Source: an uncultured Bacteroidales bacterium
GTDB lineage: Bacteria > Bacteroidota > Bacteroidia > Bacteroidales > UBA932
Length of the DNA: 64,000 nucleotides
NCBI GenBank assembly: GCA_900318445.1
Contig: ONKO01000001.1
Span: 339,116-403,115, forward strand
Direction: 5' to 3'
Shown in pieces: positions 43,594 through 51,555 of the stretch (the stretch's first letter is position 1; each line of letters starts with the position of its first letter). The translations under genes and the position numbers were made by a program. Below the pieces are notes generated by a model, which searched no databases, was not told where the DNA came from, and was given only the letters and a program-made list of their open reading frames with translations.

Positions 43594-44842
43594 AGGATTT
43601 GACAATGCCCCGCAGGTAGACGCCTTCACCGTGGGCAAAGACCGTGAACTGGACCTCCTGCTGGCACCCTACGACATTGAGGGTACCCTGGCGCATATCA
43701 CCATGTTAAAGGAGGTGGGCCTTCTTGCGGCCGATGACTTCGCGTTGCTCCGCCCCGCCCTGGAAGCCCTCCACCAGGAGGCGCTGGAAGGCAAGTTCGT
43801 GATTACTGGCGAGGATGTGCACTCCGAGGTGGAAGCCCGCTTGGGCCCCTTGGGAAAGAAAGTTCACACAGGCCGCTCCCGCAACGACCAGGTGGCCCTG
43901 GACATCAAGCTCTTCACCCGGGCGCGGCTGAAGGGCACCCTGGAGAAGGTGTCGCAGCTGTTCAATCTTCTCCTTGCCCGGGCCGATGAACTCAAGGATG
44001 TCCTCATGCCCGGTTACACGCATCTTCAGGTGGCCATGCCTTCTTCTTTCGGCCTCTGGTTCAGCGCTTACGCCGAAGCCCTTTGCGACGACGTGGTTTT
44101 TCTCAAGGCCGCCTGGGAAGTGAACGACCGCAACCCGCTGGGGTCCGCTGCCGGCTATGGGTCATCGGCCCCGCTGGACCGCAGGCGCACCACCGAGCTC
44201 CTGGGTTTTGGCTCCCTGGCCGTCAACTCCATCTATGCCCAGATGGGCCGGGGCCGATGCGAGCGTCAGGTGGCCTTTGCCTATGCCAGCCTGGCCGAGA
44301 CCCTCGGAAAACTGGCTACTGACTGCTGCCTGTTCACCAGCCAGAACTTTGGCTTCGTGAAACTGCCCGATGCCTACACCACTGGTTCCAGCATCATGCC
44401 CCAGAAGAAAAACCCCGATGTGTTTGAACTGGTTCGGGCCCACTGCAACCGCCTGCAGGGTATTCCCAATGATATACGCCTTGTAACCGGCAACCTGCCC
44501 TCGGGCTATGCGCGTGACATGCAGGTGCTCAAGGAACTGTACCTGCCTCTCTTCGATGAGCTGGACAGTTGCCTGGACATGCTCCTCTTTGCCCTGCCCG
44601 GCATGGAAGTGAACCGCAGCCTCATGGAGAATCCGCTCTACCAGCAGGCTTTCTGCGTAGAGGAAGTGAACCGGCTGGTGCAGGAAGGCGTTCCGTTCCG
44701 TGATGCGTATCGTGAAGTGGGAAAGAAGGTACAAAAAGGAGCCTTCCATTTTGAAGGAAAGCTCCATCATACGCATGTTGGCTCTATTAACAATCTCTGT
44801 CTGGACGAGATCCGGGCCCGGTTCGAGGCTTGTTTTTCTTAA
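43577..44842 (+). CDS. argH: Argininosuccinate lyase
   Basis: A 421-residue member of the fumarase/aspartase superfamily with HTGRSRNDQVA, the GYTHLQVAMP motif and the signature GSSIMPQKKNP. It releases arginine and fumarate. It is the last gene of the operon, and a strong hairpin follows. Confidence 0.97.
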   Translation: MKIWDKGFDNAPQVDAFTVGKDRELDLLLAPYDIEGTLAHITMLKEVGLLAADDFALLRPALEALHQEALEGKFVITGEDVHSEVEARLGPLGKKVHTGRSRNDQVALDIKLFTRARLKGTLEKVSQLFNLLLARADELKDVLMPGYTHLQVAMPSSFGLWFSAYAEALCDDVVFLKAAWEVNDRNPLGSAAGYGSSAPLDRRRTTELLGFGSLAVNSIYAQMGRGRCERQVAFAYASLAETLGKLATDCCLFTSQNFGFVKLPDAYTTGSSIMPQKKNPDVFELVRAHCNRLQGIPNDIRLVTGNLPSGYARDMQVLKELYLPLFDELDSCLDMLLFALPGMEVNRSLMENPLYQQAFCVEEVNRLVQEGVPFRDAYREVGKKVQKGAFHFEGKLHHTHVGSINNLCLDEIRARFEACFS

Positions 44843-44860
44843 TTGCTTCTTAGTGAGTGA

Positions 44861-44908
44861 TTTACGACTTTTCCTCCGGGAATAATTGGCTGGAGGAAAA
44901 GTCGTAAA
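44861..44908 (+). terminator. Hairpin terminator after argH
   Basis: A perfect 17-bp stem pairs 44861-44877 with 44892-44908 around a 14-base loop; the arms begin TTTACGACTTTTCCTCC. It lies 19 bases past the argH stop and separates the arginine operon from the peptide maturation operon. Confidence 0.75.
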
Positions 44909-44954
44909 ATGCGTTATATCAGCGTTTTGATAAAAACGGTTGATGGGGATTATT

Positions 44955-44986
44955 TTTGGAGAGTTTAATTATTTTTCATACATTTG
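44955..44986 (+). promoter_or_regulatory. Promoter of the CXXX-repeat peptide operon
   Basis: The -33 TTTG (44955-44958) and -7 TACATTTG (44979-44986) are 20 bases apart, which is consensus. The leader to the ATG at 45013 is about 20 bases. Confidence 0.75.
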
Positions 44987-45012
44987 AAAGTCGTTGATAA
45001 ATAGGCCGTAAA

Positions 45013-45684
45013 ATGAAAGATAATGACGCGCTATCGGGCAGAAGAGAGTTCCTGAAACGACTCGGCGCTGCCACTTTGCCAGCCATCGCCATCATTACTG
45101 GATTGGTGCCCTTGTCCTCCTGCGTCAAGGAAGAACTTGTTGTTTTGGACTGCAACGAATCGTGTACGCAAGGCTGCACGGGATCGTGCGTCGGAAGTTG
45201 TACGAGCGATTGTAGTTCCGACTGCGTGAGTGCGTGCTCTTCCGTTTGCACCGGCAGCTGCGGCAATTCCTGCGAAGGCGGATGTAAAGGTTCCTGCCGG
45301 ACCGGATGCACCAGCTGCACCGGCGGCTGTGAGAACTCCTGCACGGGTGGCTGTGGCGGATCTTGCACGGGCGGCTGCAGCGGATCGTGTACCAATGGCT
45401 GTAAAGAGGAGTGCACGAATGCGTCCAGCCGTGGATGCTATGAGTGCTCAAAGGCTTGCTATGCCAGTTGCTCCAGCAGTTGTTCCACTGCGTGCTACCA
45501 AGAATGTGCCGGCAGTTGCAGCGACTATTGCATCAACTCTTGCAGAGGTTATTGCACCAACAGTTTAAAGAGTCAGAGTAGCGGATGCTCCGACAAAGGC
45601 TCCTGCTCCTTTTTTTGCGTGAACAGCTGTTATCACCTATGTTATGGAGCTTGTAAAAACGCCTGTGTAGCATCTAGCAATTAA
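45013..45684 (+). CDS. CXXX-repeat peptide precursor with Tat-type lipoprotein signal
   Basis: A 223-residue protein. The N-terminus carries a twin-arginine motif (GRREFLKRLG) followed by a hydrophobic segment and a lipobox ending at Cys37 (LSSC). From Cys47 to the end there are 41 cysteines; 35 of the 40 intervals are exactly four residues (CTGS, CVGS, CTSD...), broken by two three-residue steps and three longer gaps. Spacer residues are mostly Gly, Ser and Thr in the first half and include many aromatic residues in the second half. The downstream radical SAM genes mark it as a ribosomally made, modified peptide of the CXXX-repeat class. The Tat signal would allow export after folding or cross-linking in the cytoplasm. 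Confidence 0.85.
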   Translation: MKDNDALSGRREFLKRLGAATLPAIAIITGLVPLSSCVKEELVVLDCNESCTQGCTGSCVGSCTSDCSSDCVSACSSVCTGSCGNSCEGGCKGSCRTGCTSCTGGCENSCTGGCGGSCTGGCSGSCTNGCKEECTNASSRGCYECSKACYASCSSSCSTACYQECAGSCSDYCINSCRGYCTNSLKSQSSGCSDKGSCSFFCVNSCYHLCYGACKNACVASSN

Positions 45685-45689
45685 TCGCC

Positions 45690-46898
45690 ATGCAGGTCAA
45701 GGAAGGAAATACATCTTGGCGCGGCGGAATGGCCAAGAACATCACCTTCATCGTCACCAAGGATTGCCAGTTGGCATGCAAGTACTGCTACCTGGTAGGT
45801 AAGAACATGAAGGAGAGGATGGGTTTTGAGACCGCCAAGGCTGCCGTAGACTATATTCTTGGAGACAGGGAGCAGTTTTCCGAGGACTCGGTCGTCTTTG
45901 ACTTTATAGGTGGCGAACCCTTTCTGGAAATTGACCTGATTGACCGCCTGTGCGACTACATCAAGCAGCAGTTGTTTCTTCTGGATCATCCCTGGTTCAA
46001 TTCATACCGGTTCAGCTTCTCTACCAACGGCATCAATTACCACGAGAAAAAAGTTCAGCAGTATATTGAGAAGAACAAGAGTCACCTCTCAATAGGAATC
46101 ACCATCGACGGCACCCGCGCTAAACATGATCTCAACAGAGTATACAAAAACAGCAACCGGGGCTCCTACGACGATGTCGTCCGCAACCTTCCTCTCTGGC
46201 TTTCACAGTTCCCCGACATGGGAACCAAGGTTACGATCAGCAGCCCGGATATCCCTTTTGTGAAGGAAAGTATTCTGCACCTGTATAGCCTTGGCATCAA
46301 GGAAGTCAATGTCAACTGCGTATTTGAGGACGTGTGGAAAGACGGGGACGATGCCCTTTTTGAAGAGCAACTGGTGGCGTTGGCCGATGAAATCATAGAC
46401 CGTGGGCTCTACCGGGACCACTTTTGCTCGTTCTTCACCGGAGATATTGGCCGCCCCTTGGATCCCGAGCGTGAGAATCAGAACTGGTGCGGGGCCGGAA
46501 TGATGCTTTCGGTGGACGCTGCGGGTAACTTCTATCCGTGTACCCGTTTTGCCGCCTTCTCGTTAAGAAACAAGAAGCCTATTATTATAGGTAATGTCCG
46601 TGAAGGAATTGACCGGGACAAACTGCGCCCGTTCCTCACCCTGGACAGACTTACCCAGAGCCCGGAGGAATGCAAGAACTGCGAGGTGGCAGCCGGTTGT
46701 TCCTGGTGCCAGGGAGAGAACTATGATGCGGCTTCAAAGCCTACCATTTTCCGCCGTTCTACGGCCATATGCCGCATGCACAAGGCACGTGTCCGGGCCA
46801 ATAATTACTACTGGTCCCGTCTCGAAAGGCTTGAGACCAAGGAAGAAATTGAGAAACTTAGAAACAGGGAGGGAGCATGCTGCGATATCTTATTATAA
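45690..46898 (+). CDS. Radical SAM/SPASM peptide maturase, CXXX-repeat target family (TIGR04115-like)
   Basis: A 402-residue enzyme with the radical SAM CxxxCxxC motif (Cys26, Cys30, Cys33 in CQLACKYC), the GGEPFLE motif, and a C-terminal SPASM domain with many cysteines (NWCGAGM, NFYPCTRF, CKNCEVAAGCSWCQGEN). The C-terminus ends GACCDILL. It probably installs cross-links on the cysteines of the precursor encoded 5 bases upstream; the chemistry of this class is not established to my knowledge. Its 3' end overlaps the next gene by 22 bases. Confidence 0.88.
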   Translation: MQVKEGNTSWRGGMAKNITFIVTKDCQLACKYCYLVGKNMKERMGFETAKAAVDYILGDREQFSEDSVVFDFIGGEPFLEIDLIDRLCDYIKQQLFLLDHPWFNSYRFSFSTNGINYHEKKVQQYIEKNKSHLSIGITIDGTRAKHDLNRVYKNSNRGSYDDVVRNLPLWLSQFPDMGTKVTISSPDIPFVKESILHLYSLGIKEVNVNCVFEDVWKDGDDALFEEQLVALADEIIDRGLYRDHFCSFFTGDIGRPLDPERENQNWCGAGMMLSVDAAGNFYPCTRFAAFSLRNKKPIIIGNVREGIDRDKLRPFLTLDRLTQSPEECKNCEVAAGCSWCQGENYDAASKPTIFRRSTAICRMHKARVRANNYYWSRLERLETKEEIEKLRNREGACCDILL

Positions 46899-47749
46899 TG
46901 CTGGATGCATCGGCCCCATCTTTCTGCTACTATCCGGACCCTCCGTCCGGAGGGGACAAGATGCCACTGGAGGTTCTCCGGAAAGCCGTTTTTTTTGCAC
47001 AGACGCACGCCATGGGCGTGAATGTCCTGTGCGCTGAACCGCCCGCGAAAGAGATGCTGGAGGAGCTCGATAAGATCAATCATATTATCATCGGCCCTCC
47101 GTCCATTACATGTGATTTCGTTTGGAATATTCCCATACTGAATGCTGGGGAAGACTTGTCGGCTTTTGCCGGGAATCCCGATAAGAACGTGATTCTTCGA
47201 ACCAGCATGGCTTCTCTTCCGAATCTGCCGGAGGCCGTCCGCACCTTGAAGGGAAAGTTCCGGCGGCTGAACGTCATCATTACCGATGAGTGGAAGATGA
47301 CGACCGCTCAAGTTGCTCATTTTCAGGAGATTCTGAATGATGTGGGCCGATACGCCGATGGCGTTCAAATCAGCCTTGTCACAGACCGTGGCATGCTCGA
47401 TAAGCCCTCTCACTGCGATGCTGGCGTAAGGCATCTGACCGTTGCTCCCGATGGCCGGTTCTACGTGTGCCCGGGTTTCTTCCTGGAGGATCCGGATGAT
47501 TCCTGCGGCAGCGTGGACGAAGGTGTATACATCCCGCTAGAAGAGCTCTATCGGCTGGACCATGCACCTATATGCAGGGTTTGCGATGCCTGGCAGTGCA
47601 AGCGCTGCGTTTGGATGAACAGGAAGAGAACACTGGAAGTGAACACGCCTTCCCGCGGTCAGTGCATTACTTCGCACGTGGTGCGAAACCATGCGCTGAA
47701 AGACAATCCTACCCCATATCTTGACCCTTTTGAACTGATAGGAAGATGA
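46877..47749 (+). CDS. CXXX-repeat peptide maturase partner (TIGR04119-like), SPASM-like without radical SAM motif
   Basis: A 290-residue protein. No CxxxCxxC motif is present at the N-terminus. The C-terminal third has a SPASM-like cluster pattern: HCDAGVRHLTVAPDGRFYVCPG, then Cys233, Cys236, Cys241 and Cys244 (CRVCDAWQCKRC) and a final Cys in RGQC. The central part contains a beta/alpha pattern (LNVIITDEW, GVQISLVTD), which suggests a barrel that has lost the [4Fe-4S]-SAM site. It overlaps both neighbours (22 bases and ATGA), so the three genes are translationally coupled. Likely role: partner or scaffold of the active maturase. Confidence 0.75.
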   Translation: MLRYLIIMLDASAPSFCYYPDPPSGGDKMPLEVLRKAVFFAQTHAMGVNVLCAEPPAKEMLEELDKINHIIIGPPSITCDFVWNIPILNAGEDLSAFAGNPDKNVILRTSMASLPNLPEAVRTLKGKFRRLNVIITDEWKMTTAQVAHFQEILNDVGRYADGVQISLVTDRGMLDKPSHCDAGVRHLTVAPDGRFYVCPGFFLEDPDDSCGSVDEGVYIPLEELYRLDHAPICRVCDAWQCKRCVWMNRKRTLEVNTPSRGQCITSHVVRNHALKDNPTPYLDPFELIGR

Positions 47750-49389
47750 GACGCATTTTGATGAACATAGCTCTGGTAATCCTTACCGCTGCCTGCAGTA
47801 CTGAGTACAGGTATGAGTACTCTTTCTCGAAGCCTTTTGTCAGCAACGTGACGGTAGATGCCGTAACGGAAAAATCGGCCATTCTTTCCGGAACCGTCTA
47901 CCGGGATGGGGGACAGGTGGTTTCTGAAAGGGGCTTTTATCTATCCACGTCTGCGTTCGAGGAGAATCCGCCTTCATCGGCCCAAAAACTCGTCGCGCCG
48001 GGGAATTCCGGGGTGGGGAAGTTCGGCATGGAAATCGTTGGGCTTTCGCACGGAACCACGTACTATGTGTGCGCCTATGCGGTGAATGAGGAGGGGACCG
48101 TATTTTCTTCCACCGAATCCTTCTCCACAAAGAAAGTGGCGAAGGTTACACTGGGAGACACAGAGGTGGATTTCCTTAGTATTAATAAAATGCATCCTTC
48201 TATAGACCATGAGTACGAGTACAATTGGGCCTTACGTTTTCCCTTGCATTTCGAAGGCGTAGAGTCACTGGTCTCTGCAGGTGTTTGTGTAGATGGGAAA
48301 GATTTTCTTTATGACAAGGCGCTTCCTGCTTCCGACGACGAGAGTATTGTCGTGGATTGCTCCACGGAGAGGTCTCCATCGGGAGATGTCACGGTCAGTG
48401 TGTATGCATTTGCGGAAGATAAGGAGGGCAAGCGACTGGTGTCCGACCCCCGTCAGCTCTCTCTCTCTACTATGGGCGTCTCCCTTCGCCCGTACGCAGA
48501 AGCTGTCGAAACCGACTGGTATTCCGAGCCGGGCAAGGGCTATTATCTTCATTTCTTTGAGATAGGTGTCAAGGTGACAACTGGCGCCTCGAACATCACT
48601 GAATTGGGTGTTTTCCCTTCGTCTACCTATATGACAACGTATTTTAAGCCCGATTATTTCGTGGAGAACGTTTATTATAATACTACTGAAGTTGTACGTA
48701 GCAGTGAGCCGGAAGTAACGCTGAATACCAGCGGTATGGGCGTGCTAAAAAATGGAATGAATTTCTATGGTTGGGATCACTATACCGCCGAAAACATGGC
48801 TACATCAACTTATGGAGTGAGCGCCGGTTACGAAGTTTATTTTTCCGAGGAGTTTGCTGGCGGCTTGGGCTCATCGTTCAGCGCTGTGGCTAATACCCAG
48901 GGCTCATACACTTGGGTGTGGGATTCCAGCATGCAGTGCGCGAAAGCAAACGCCTATTCAAGTGGGAGTAACCGTGCGGCAAATACCTCTCTTGTGTCCA
49001 AACTCATTGATTTGAAAAACCGTACTGCGGCATTCCTCTCTTTCAGTGCCTATGCAAAGTACTTTACGAATGTGAACGAGGAAGTATCCCTTTCTGTCTA
49101 TTCGAGTAAGGACAACAAATGGTACCCGTATTCTATGGATCTCACGAACGATGTTTCTTGGGAAGTCAAAGTCATTGACTTAAGCCGGTTTCTCGGTGAC
49201 GAGATCAAGCTCTCTTTCAACTATACCAGCACAGAGGCATCCTGCGGCTCCATTCTCCTTGACAATGTTGAGATTTTCTCATCCGCGAAGGCTCCGTCTG
49301 CTTCGGCGCTCTTTTCCCGGCAGCGGGCTCTTCAGCAGAATAAATTGGATTCAGTAAACAAAGAACGATATGAAAACACTCGTAGGTAA
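47746..49389 (+). CDS. Large lipoprotein of the CXXX cassette with Fn3-like and choice-of-anchor-like domains
   Basis: A 547-residue lipoprotein (lipobox Cys17, TAAC). Residues about 33-130 form a Bacteroidetes Fn3-like domain (VTVDAVTEKSAILSGTVYRDGG). The middle is beta-rich and unrecognised. Residues about 365-515 resemble jelly-roll domains of the choice-of-anchor/DUF5017 kind (FSAVANTQGSYTWVWD, SILLDNVEIFS). It is coupled to the previous gene by ATGA and overlaps the next by 20 bases. It could display, bind or receive the mature peptide at the cell surface; that is inference from context. The base composition is visibly more AT-rich than that of flanking operons. Confidence 0.75.
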   Translation: MRRILMNIALVILTAACSTEYRYEYSFSKPFVSNVTVDAVTEKSAILSGTVYRDGGQVVSERGFYLSTSAFEENPPSSAQKLVAPGNSGVGKFGMEIVGLSHGTTYYVCAYAVNEEGTVFSSTESFSTKKVAKVTLGDTEVDFLSINKMHPSIDHEYEYNWALRFPLHFEGVESLVSAGVCVDGKDFLYDKALPASDDESIVVDCSTERSPSGDVTVSVYAFAEDKEGKRLVSDPRQLSLSTMGVSLRPYAEAVETDWYSEPGKGYYLHFFEIGVKVTTGASNITELGVFPSSTYMTTYFKPDYFVENVYYNTTEVVRSSEPEVTLNTSGMGVLKNGMNFYGWDHYTAENMATSTYGVSAGYEVYFSEEFAGGLGSSFSAVANTQGSYTWVWDSSMQCAKANAYSSGSNRAANTSLVSKLIDLKNRTAAFLSFSAYAKYFTNVNEEVSLSVYSSKDNKWYPYSMDLTNDVSWEVKVIDLSRFLGDEIKLSFNYTSTEASCGSILLDNVEIFSSAKAPSASALFSRQRALQQNKLDSVNKERYENTRR

Positions 49390-49642
49390 AGTCTCCGCTG
49401 AAGAGCGGGAAGTGATTCAGGCTCTCTTTGAAAGAAAAAACGGTTTAGCAGAGCTTGCTAAGATTGTGAGCGTTGAAAACGCTCCCTTGTACGAGAAACT
49501 TGTAAAGGATATGGGCGAAACCGCAACTCGCTTTCAGAAATGGTGGGACGAGATGTCGGCCAAATATGAGTGGCGTTCTGCCGCTAATGGGCATTGGGAA
49601 ATAGACTTTGATACGTGCGAGATTTATTTGAACGAGCCGTAA
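49370..49642 (+). CDS. CXXX-repeat peptide modification system small protein (TIGR04116-like)
   Basis: A 90-residue protein with a helical N-terminal two thirds (AEEREVIQALFERKNGLAEL) and the conserved-looking end FQKWWDEMSAKYEW...HWEIDFDTCEIYL. It resembles the small protein family that accompanies CXXX-repeat peptides and their radical SAM maturases. It may act as a chaperone or recognition element for the precursor. It overlaps the preceding lipoprotein gene by 20 bases and ends the operon. Confidence 0.75.
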   Translation: MKTLVGKVSAEEREVIQALFERKNGLAELAKIVSVENAPLYEKLVKDMGETATRFQKWWDEMSAKYEWRSAANGHWEIDFDTCEIYLNEP

Positions 49643-49667
49643 TTTTCGGCGCAAGTTCCGGGTGTCA

Positions 49668-49783
49668 GCGGTGCAGGTTCCAAAATGTTGTTGGAACCTG
49701 CATCGCGAATCGGCCTTCTGCGTTGCTCCGGTGGCGCAGGTTTCGGCCCTAAAATGGAACCTGCGCCATTTATGGCTGAACCT
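49668..49783 (+). repeat. Structured intergenic repeat element, copy B
   Basis: This 116-base element matches copy A (35848-35964, opposite strand) at 99 positions without gaps. Hairpin 1 is GCAGGTTCC/GGAACCTGC around an 11-base loop; hairpin 2 begins GGCGCAGGTT and closes with AACCTGCGCC. A base pair in hairpin 2 is C-G here and T-A in copy A, a compensatory change. It starts about 25 bases after the last gene of the CXXX cassette. Confidence 0.85.
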
Positions 49784-49830
49784 GCACCTTCGGGGTGCCA
49801 GTGGGCTTTTTCGCAACTCCCCAGCCAAGC

Positions 49831-49960
49831 CGATGTACGTACATCGGTAGTCGTGGCGCTTAATCCGTCAATAATCAGCATGTTAGCACAACTGACGGGT
49901 ATGAAACGCATACCCGTCAGTTGTGCTAATCCTTTAGTATTCACCTGTTTAAGCGCCACG
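49831..49960. repeat. Nested inverted repeats in the 49643-50269 non-coding region
   Basis: Three elements follow each other: a perfect 16-bp palindrome CGATGTACGTACATCG (49831-49846); an outer stem of 11 bp (49852-49862 with 49950-49960, CGTGGCGCTTA); and inside it a perfect 21-bp hairpin with a 5-base loop (49883-49903 with 49909-49929). The inner hairpin is a strong candidate terminator for the peptide operon. No gene is supported in this region. Confidence 0.75.
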
Positions 49961-50003
49961 CTGCATTAGGAAAGAGGCCTTGCCGGGGTGGGGCGTTTTA
50001 ATA

Positions 50004-50163
50004 GGGCTCGGGCACGAGTGGTTTTGTAAATGGTTGTATATCAACATATTAGGAGGTGTATCATGCCCGAAGTCGGCATATTAATATGGTTCGGGTATGA
50101 GCGGTTCTACAACTGACTGTATATCAATACGTTAGAAAATAAGCCATGCCCGAGGTTGGCATT
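50004..50163 (+). repeat. Tandem pair of diverged 77-bp repeats
   Basis: Copies at 50004-50080 and 50087-50163 align without gaps at 53 of 77 positions, and most differences are transitions. Both share TGTATATCAA and end in ATGCCCGA(A/G)GT(C/T)GGCAT. The first copy has AGGAGG seven bases before an ATG that opens a 17-codon frame (MPEVGILIWFGYERFYN); the second also reads MPEVGI. Coding is not established. Confidence 0.6.
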
Positions 50164-50269
50164 ATCAGACAAGGCATCAGCCGTTACCAACCACAAATGT
50201 CACAATCACCAACCATTTTGTCAATTATACTGAATTTTTGTGATGAGTTGATATTTAGTCGGTTTTACA

Positions 50270-51490
50270 TCACGCCACAAAGAGTGAGATGATGTTCAAA
50301 ATGACCTCGTAGGCTTTCTCCATGCTCTCCAGGGGTACGAATTCCATTTTACCGTGGAAGTTGAGGCCGCCGGCGAAGATGTTGGGGCAGGGAAGGCCCT
50401 TGAAGGAGAGGTTGGCACCGTCGGTTCCGCCGCGGATGGGCTGAATCTTGGGCTTGACGCCGGCCATTTCCATAGCCTTTACGGCCTTCTCGATAATGTG
50501 GTAGTGGGGCTCCACCTGCTCTCTCATGTTGTAGTACTGGTCCTTCACCGTGAGGGTGACGGTGCCGGCGCCGTATTTCCCGTTGATGAAAGCGGCGGCT
50601 TTCTCGATGAATTCCTTCTTCTTTTCAAACTTGGCGCGGTCGTGGTCCCGGATGATGTAGGCGAAGTCCGCTTCCTCCACCGTTCCCTTGAAGGAGATGA
50701 TGTGGAAGAAACCCTCGTAGCCCTCGGTGTACTCCGGGCGCTGGTCTACGGGAAGCAGGGCGTCGAACTCCTCGCCAATGTGAATGGCGTTTCTCATCTT
50801 GCCCTTGGCGCTGCCGGGGTGCACGTTGCTGCCCTGGATGTGGACCTTGGCACTGGCGGCGTTGAAGTTCTCGAACTCCAGCTCTCCAATTTCTCCGCCG
50901 TCCATGGTGTAGGCATACTGGGCGCCGAACCTCTTGACGTCGAATTTGACTACGCCGCGGCCGATTTCTTCGTCGGGGGTGAAGCCAATCTTCACGGGGC
51001 CGTGCTTGAACTCGGGGTGTTCTGCCATGTACTCAACCGCCTGCATGATTTCGGCCACGCCGGCCTTGTCATCGGCCCCAAGAAGGGTGGTGCCGTCGGT
51101 GGTGATGAGGGTCTGGCCCACAAAGTGCAGCATCTCGGGGAATTCCTCCGGTTTGAGCTGCAGGCCGGGGACACCCTTGAGGTCTATGGCGCCGCCGTCG
51201 TAGTTCTTGATAATCTGCGGCTTGACGTCAGCGCCGCTGGCGTCGGGGGCGGTGTCTACATGGGCGATGAAGCCTACGGCCGGGACATCGGCCTCGATAT
51301 TGGACGGGATGGAGGCCATCACGTAGCCGTATTCGTCCAGCGTTACTTCCACGCCAAGGGTCTGGAGCTCGTCTCTCAGCATTTTGAGGAGGTCCCACTC
51401 CTTGGCGGCAGAAGGCTGCGTTTCACTTTCTTCGTTACTTTGGGTGTCTACGCTCACATAGCGCAGAAAACGGTCTAAAATCTTTTCCAT
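50270..51490 (-). CDS. pepT: Peptidase T (tripeptide aminopeptidase)
   Basis: A 406-residue M20 metallopeptidase with AHVDTAPD, the [12 protein letters not shown] motif, [10 protein letters not shown] and the [13 protein letters not shown] end typical of PepT. It removes N-terminal residues from tripeptides. It is divergent from the OPT peptide transporter with back-to-back promoters, so uptake and breakdown of peptides are probably coupled. Confidence 0.95.
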   Translation of the reverse strand: MEKILDRFLRYVSVDTQSNEESETQPSAAKEWDLLKMLRDELQTLGVEVTLDEYGYVMASIPSNIEADVPAVGFIAHVDTAPDASGADVKPQIIKNYDGGAIDLKGVPGLQLKPEEFPEMLHFVGQTLITTDGTTLLGADDKAGVAEIMQAVEYMAEHPEFKHGPVKIGFTPDEEIGRGVVKFDVKRFGAQYAYTMDGGEIGELEFENFNAASAKVHIQGSNVHPGSAKGKMRNAIHIGEEFDALLPVDQRPEYTEGYEGFFHIISFKGTVEEADFAYIIRDHDRAKFEKKKEFIEKAAAFINGKYGAGTVTLTVKDQYYNMREQVEPHYHIIEKAVKAMEMAGVKPKIQPIRGGTDGANLSFKGLPCPNIFAGGLNFHGKMEFVPLESMEKAYEVILNIISLFVA

Positions 51491-51511
51491 AGAAGGTATT
51501 TATTGCCAATA

Positions 51512-51539
51512 CAAATGTACGAAAAATAGGTTATATTTG
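51512..51539. promoter_or_regulatory. Divergent -7 boxes of pepT and the OPT transporter gene
   Basis: TACATTTG on the minus strand (51512-51519) serves pepT with a 21-base leader, and TATATTTG on the plus strand (51532-51539) serves the transporter with a 16-base leader. The boxes are 12 bases apart, so the two polymerase sites must overlap. Confidence 0.55.
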
Positions 51540-51555
51540 TACAAATAAAAGTATT

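Noticed and set aside
45013-45684. A metallothionein or keratin-like structural protein as the main explanation for the Cys-rich product
   Set aside because: The strict four-residue period, the Tat lipoprotein signal and the coupled radical SAM and accessory genes fit a modified CXXX-repeat peptide better. Metal binding cannot be excluded.
50063-50116. A firm call of a 17-codon gene with an AGGAGG ribosome site
   Set aside because: The frame is very short, and Bacteroidetes rarely depend on Shine-Dalgarno sites. It is reported only as part of the repeat finding.
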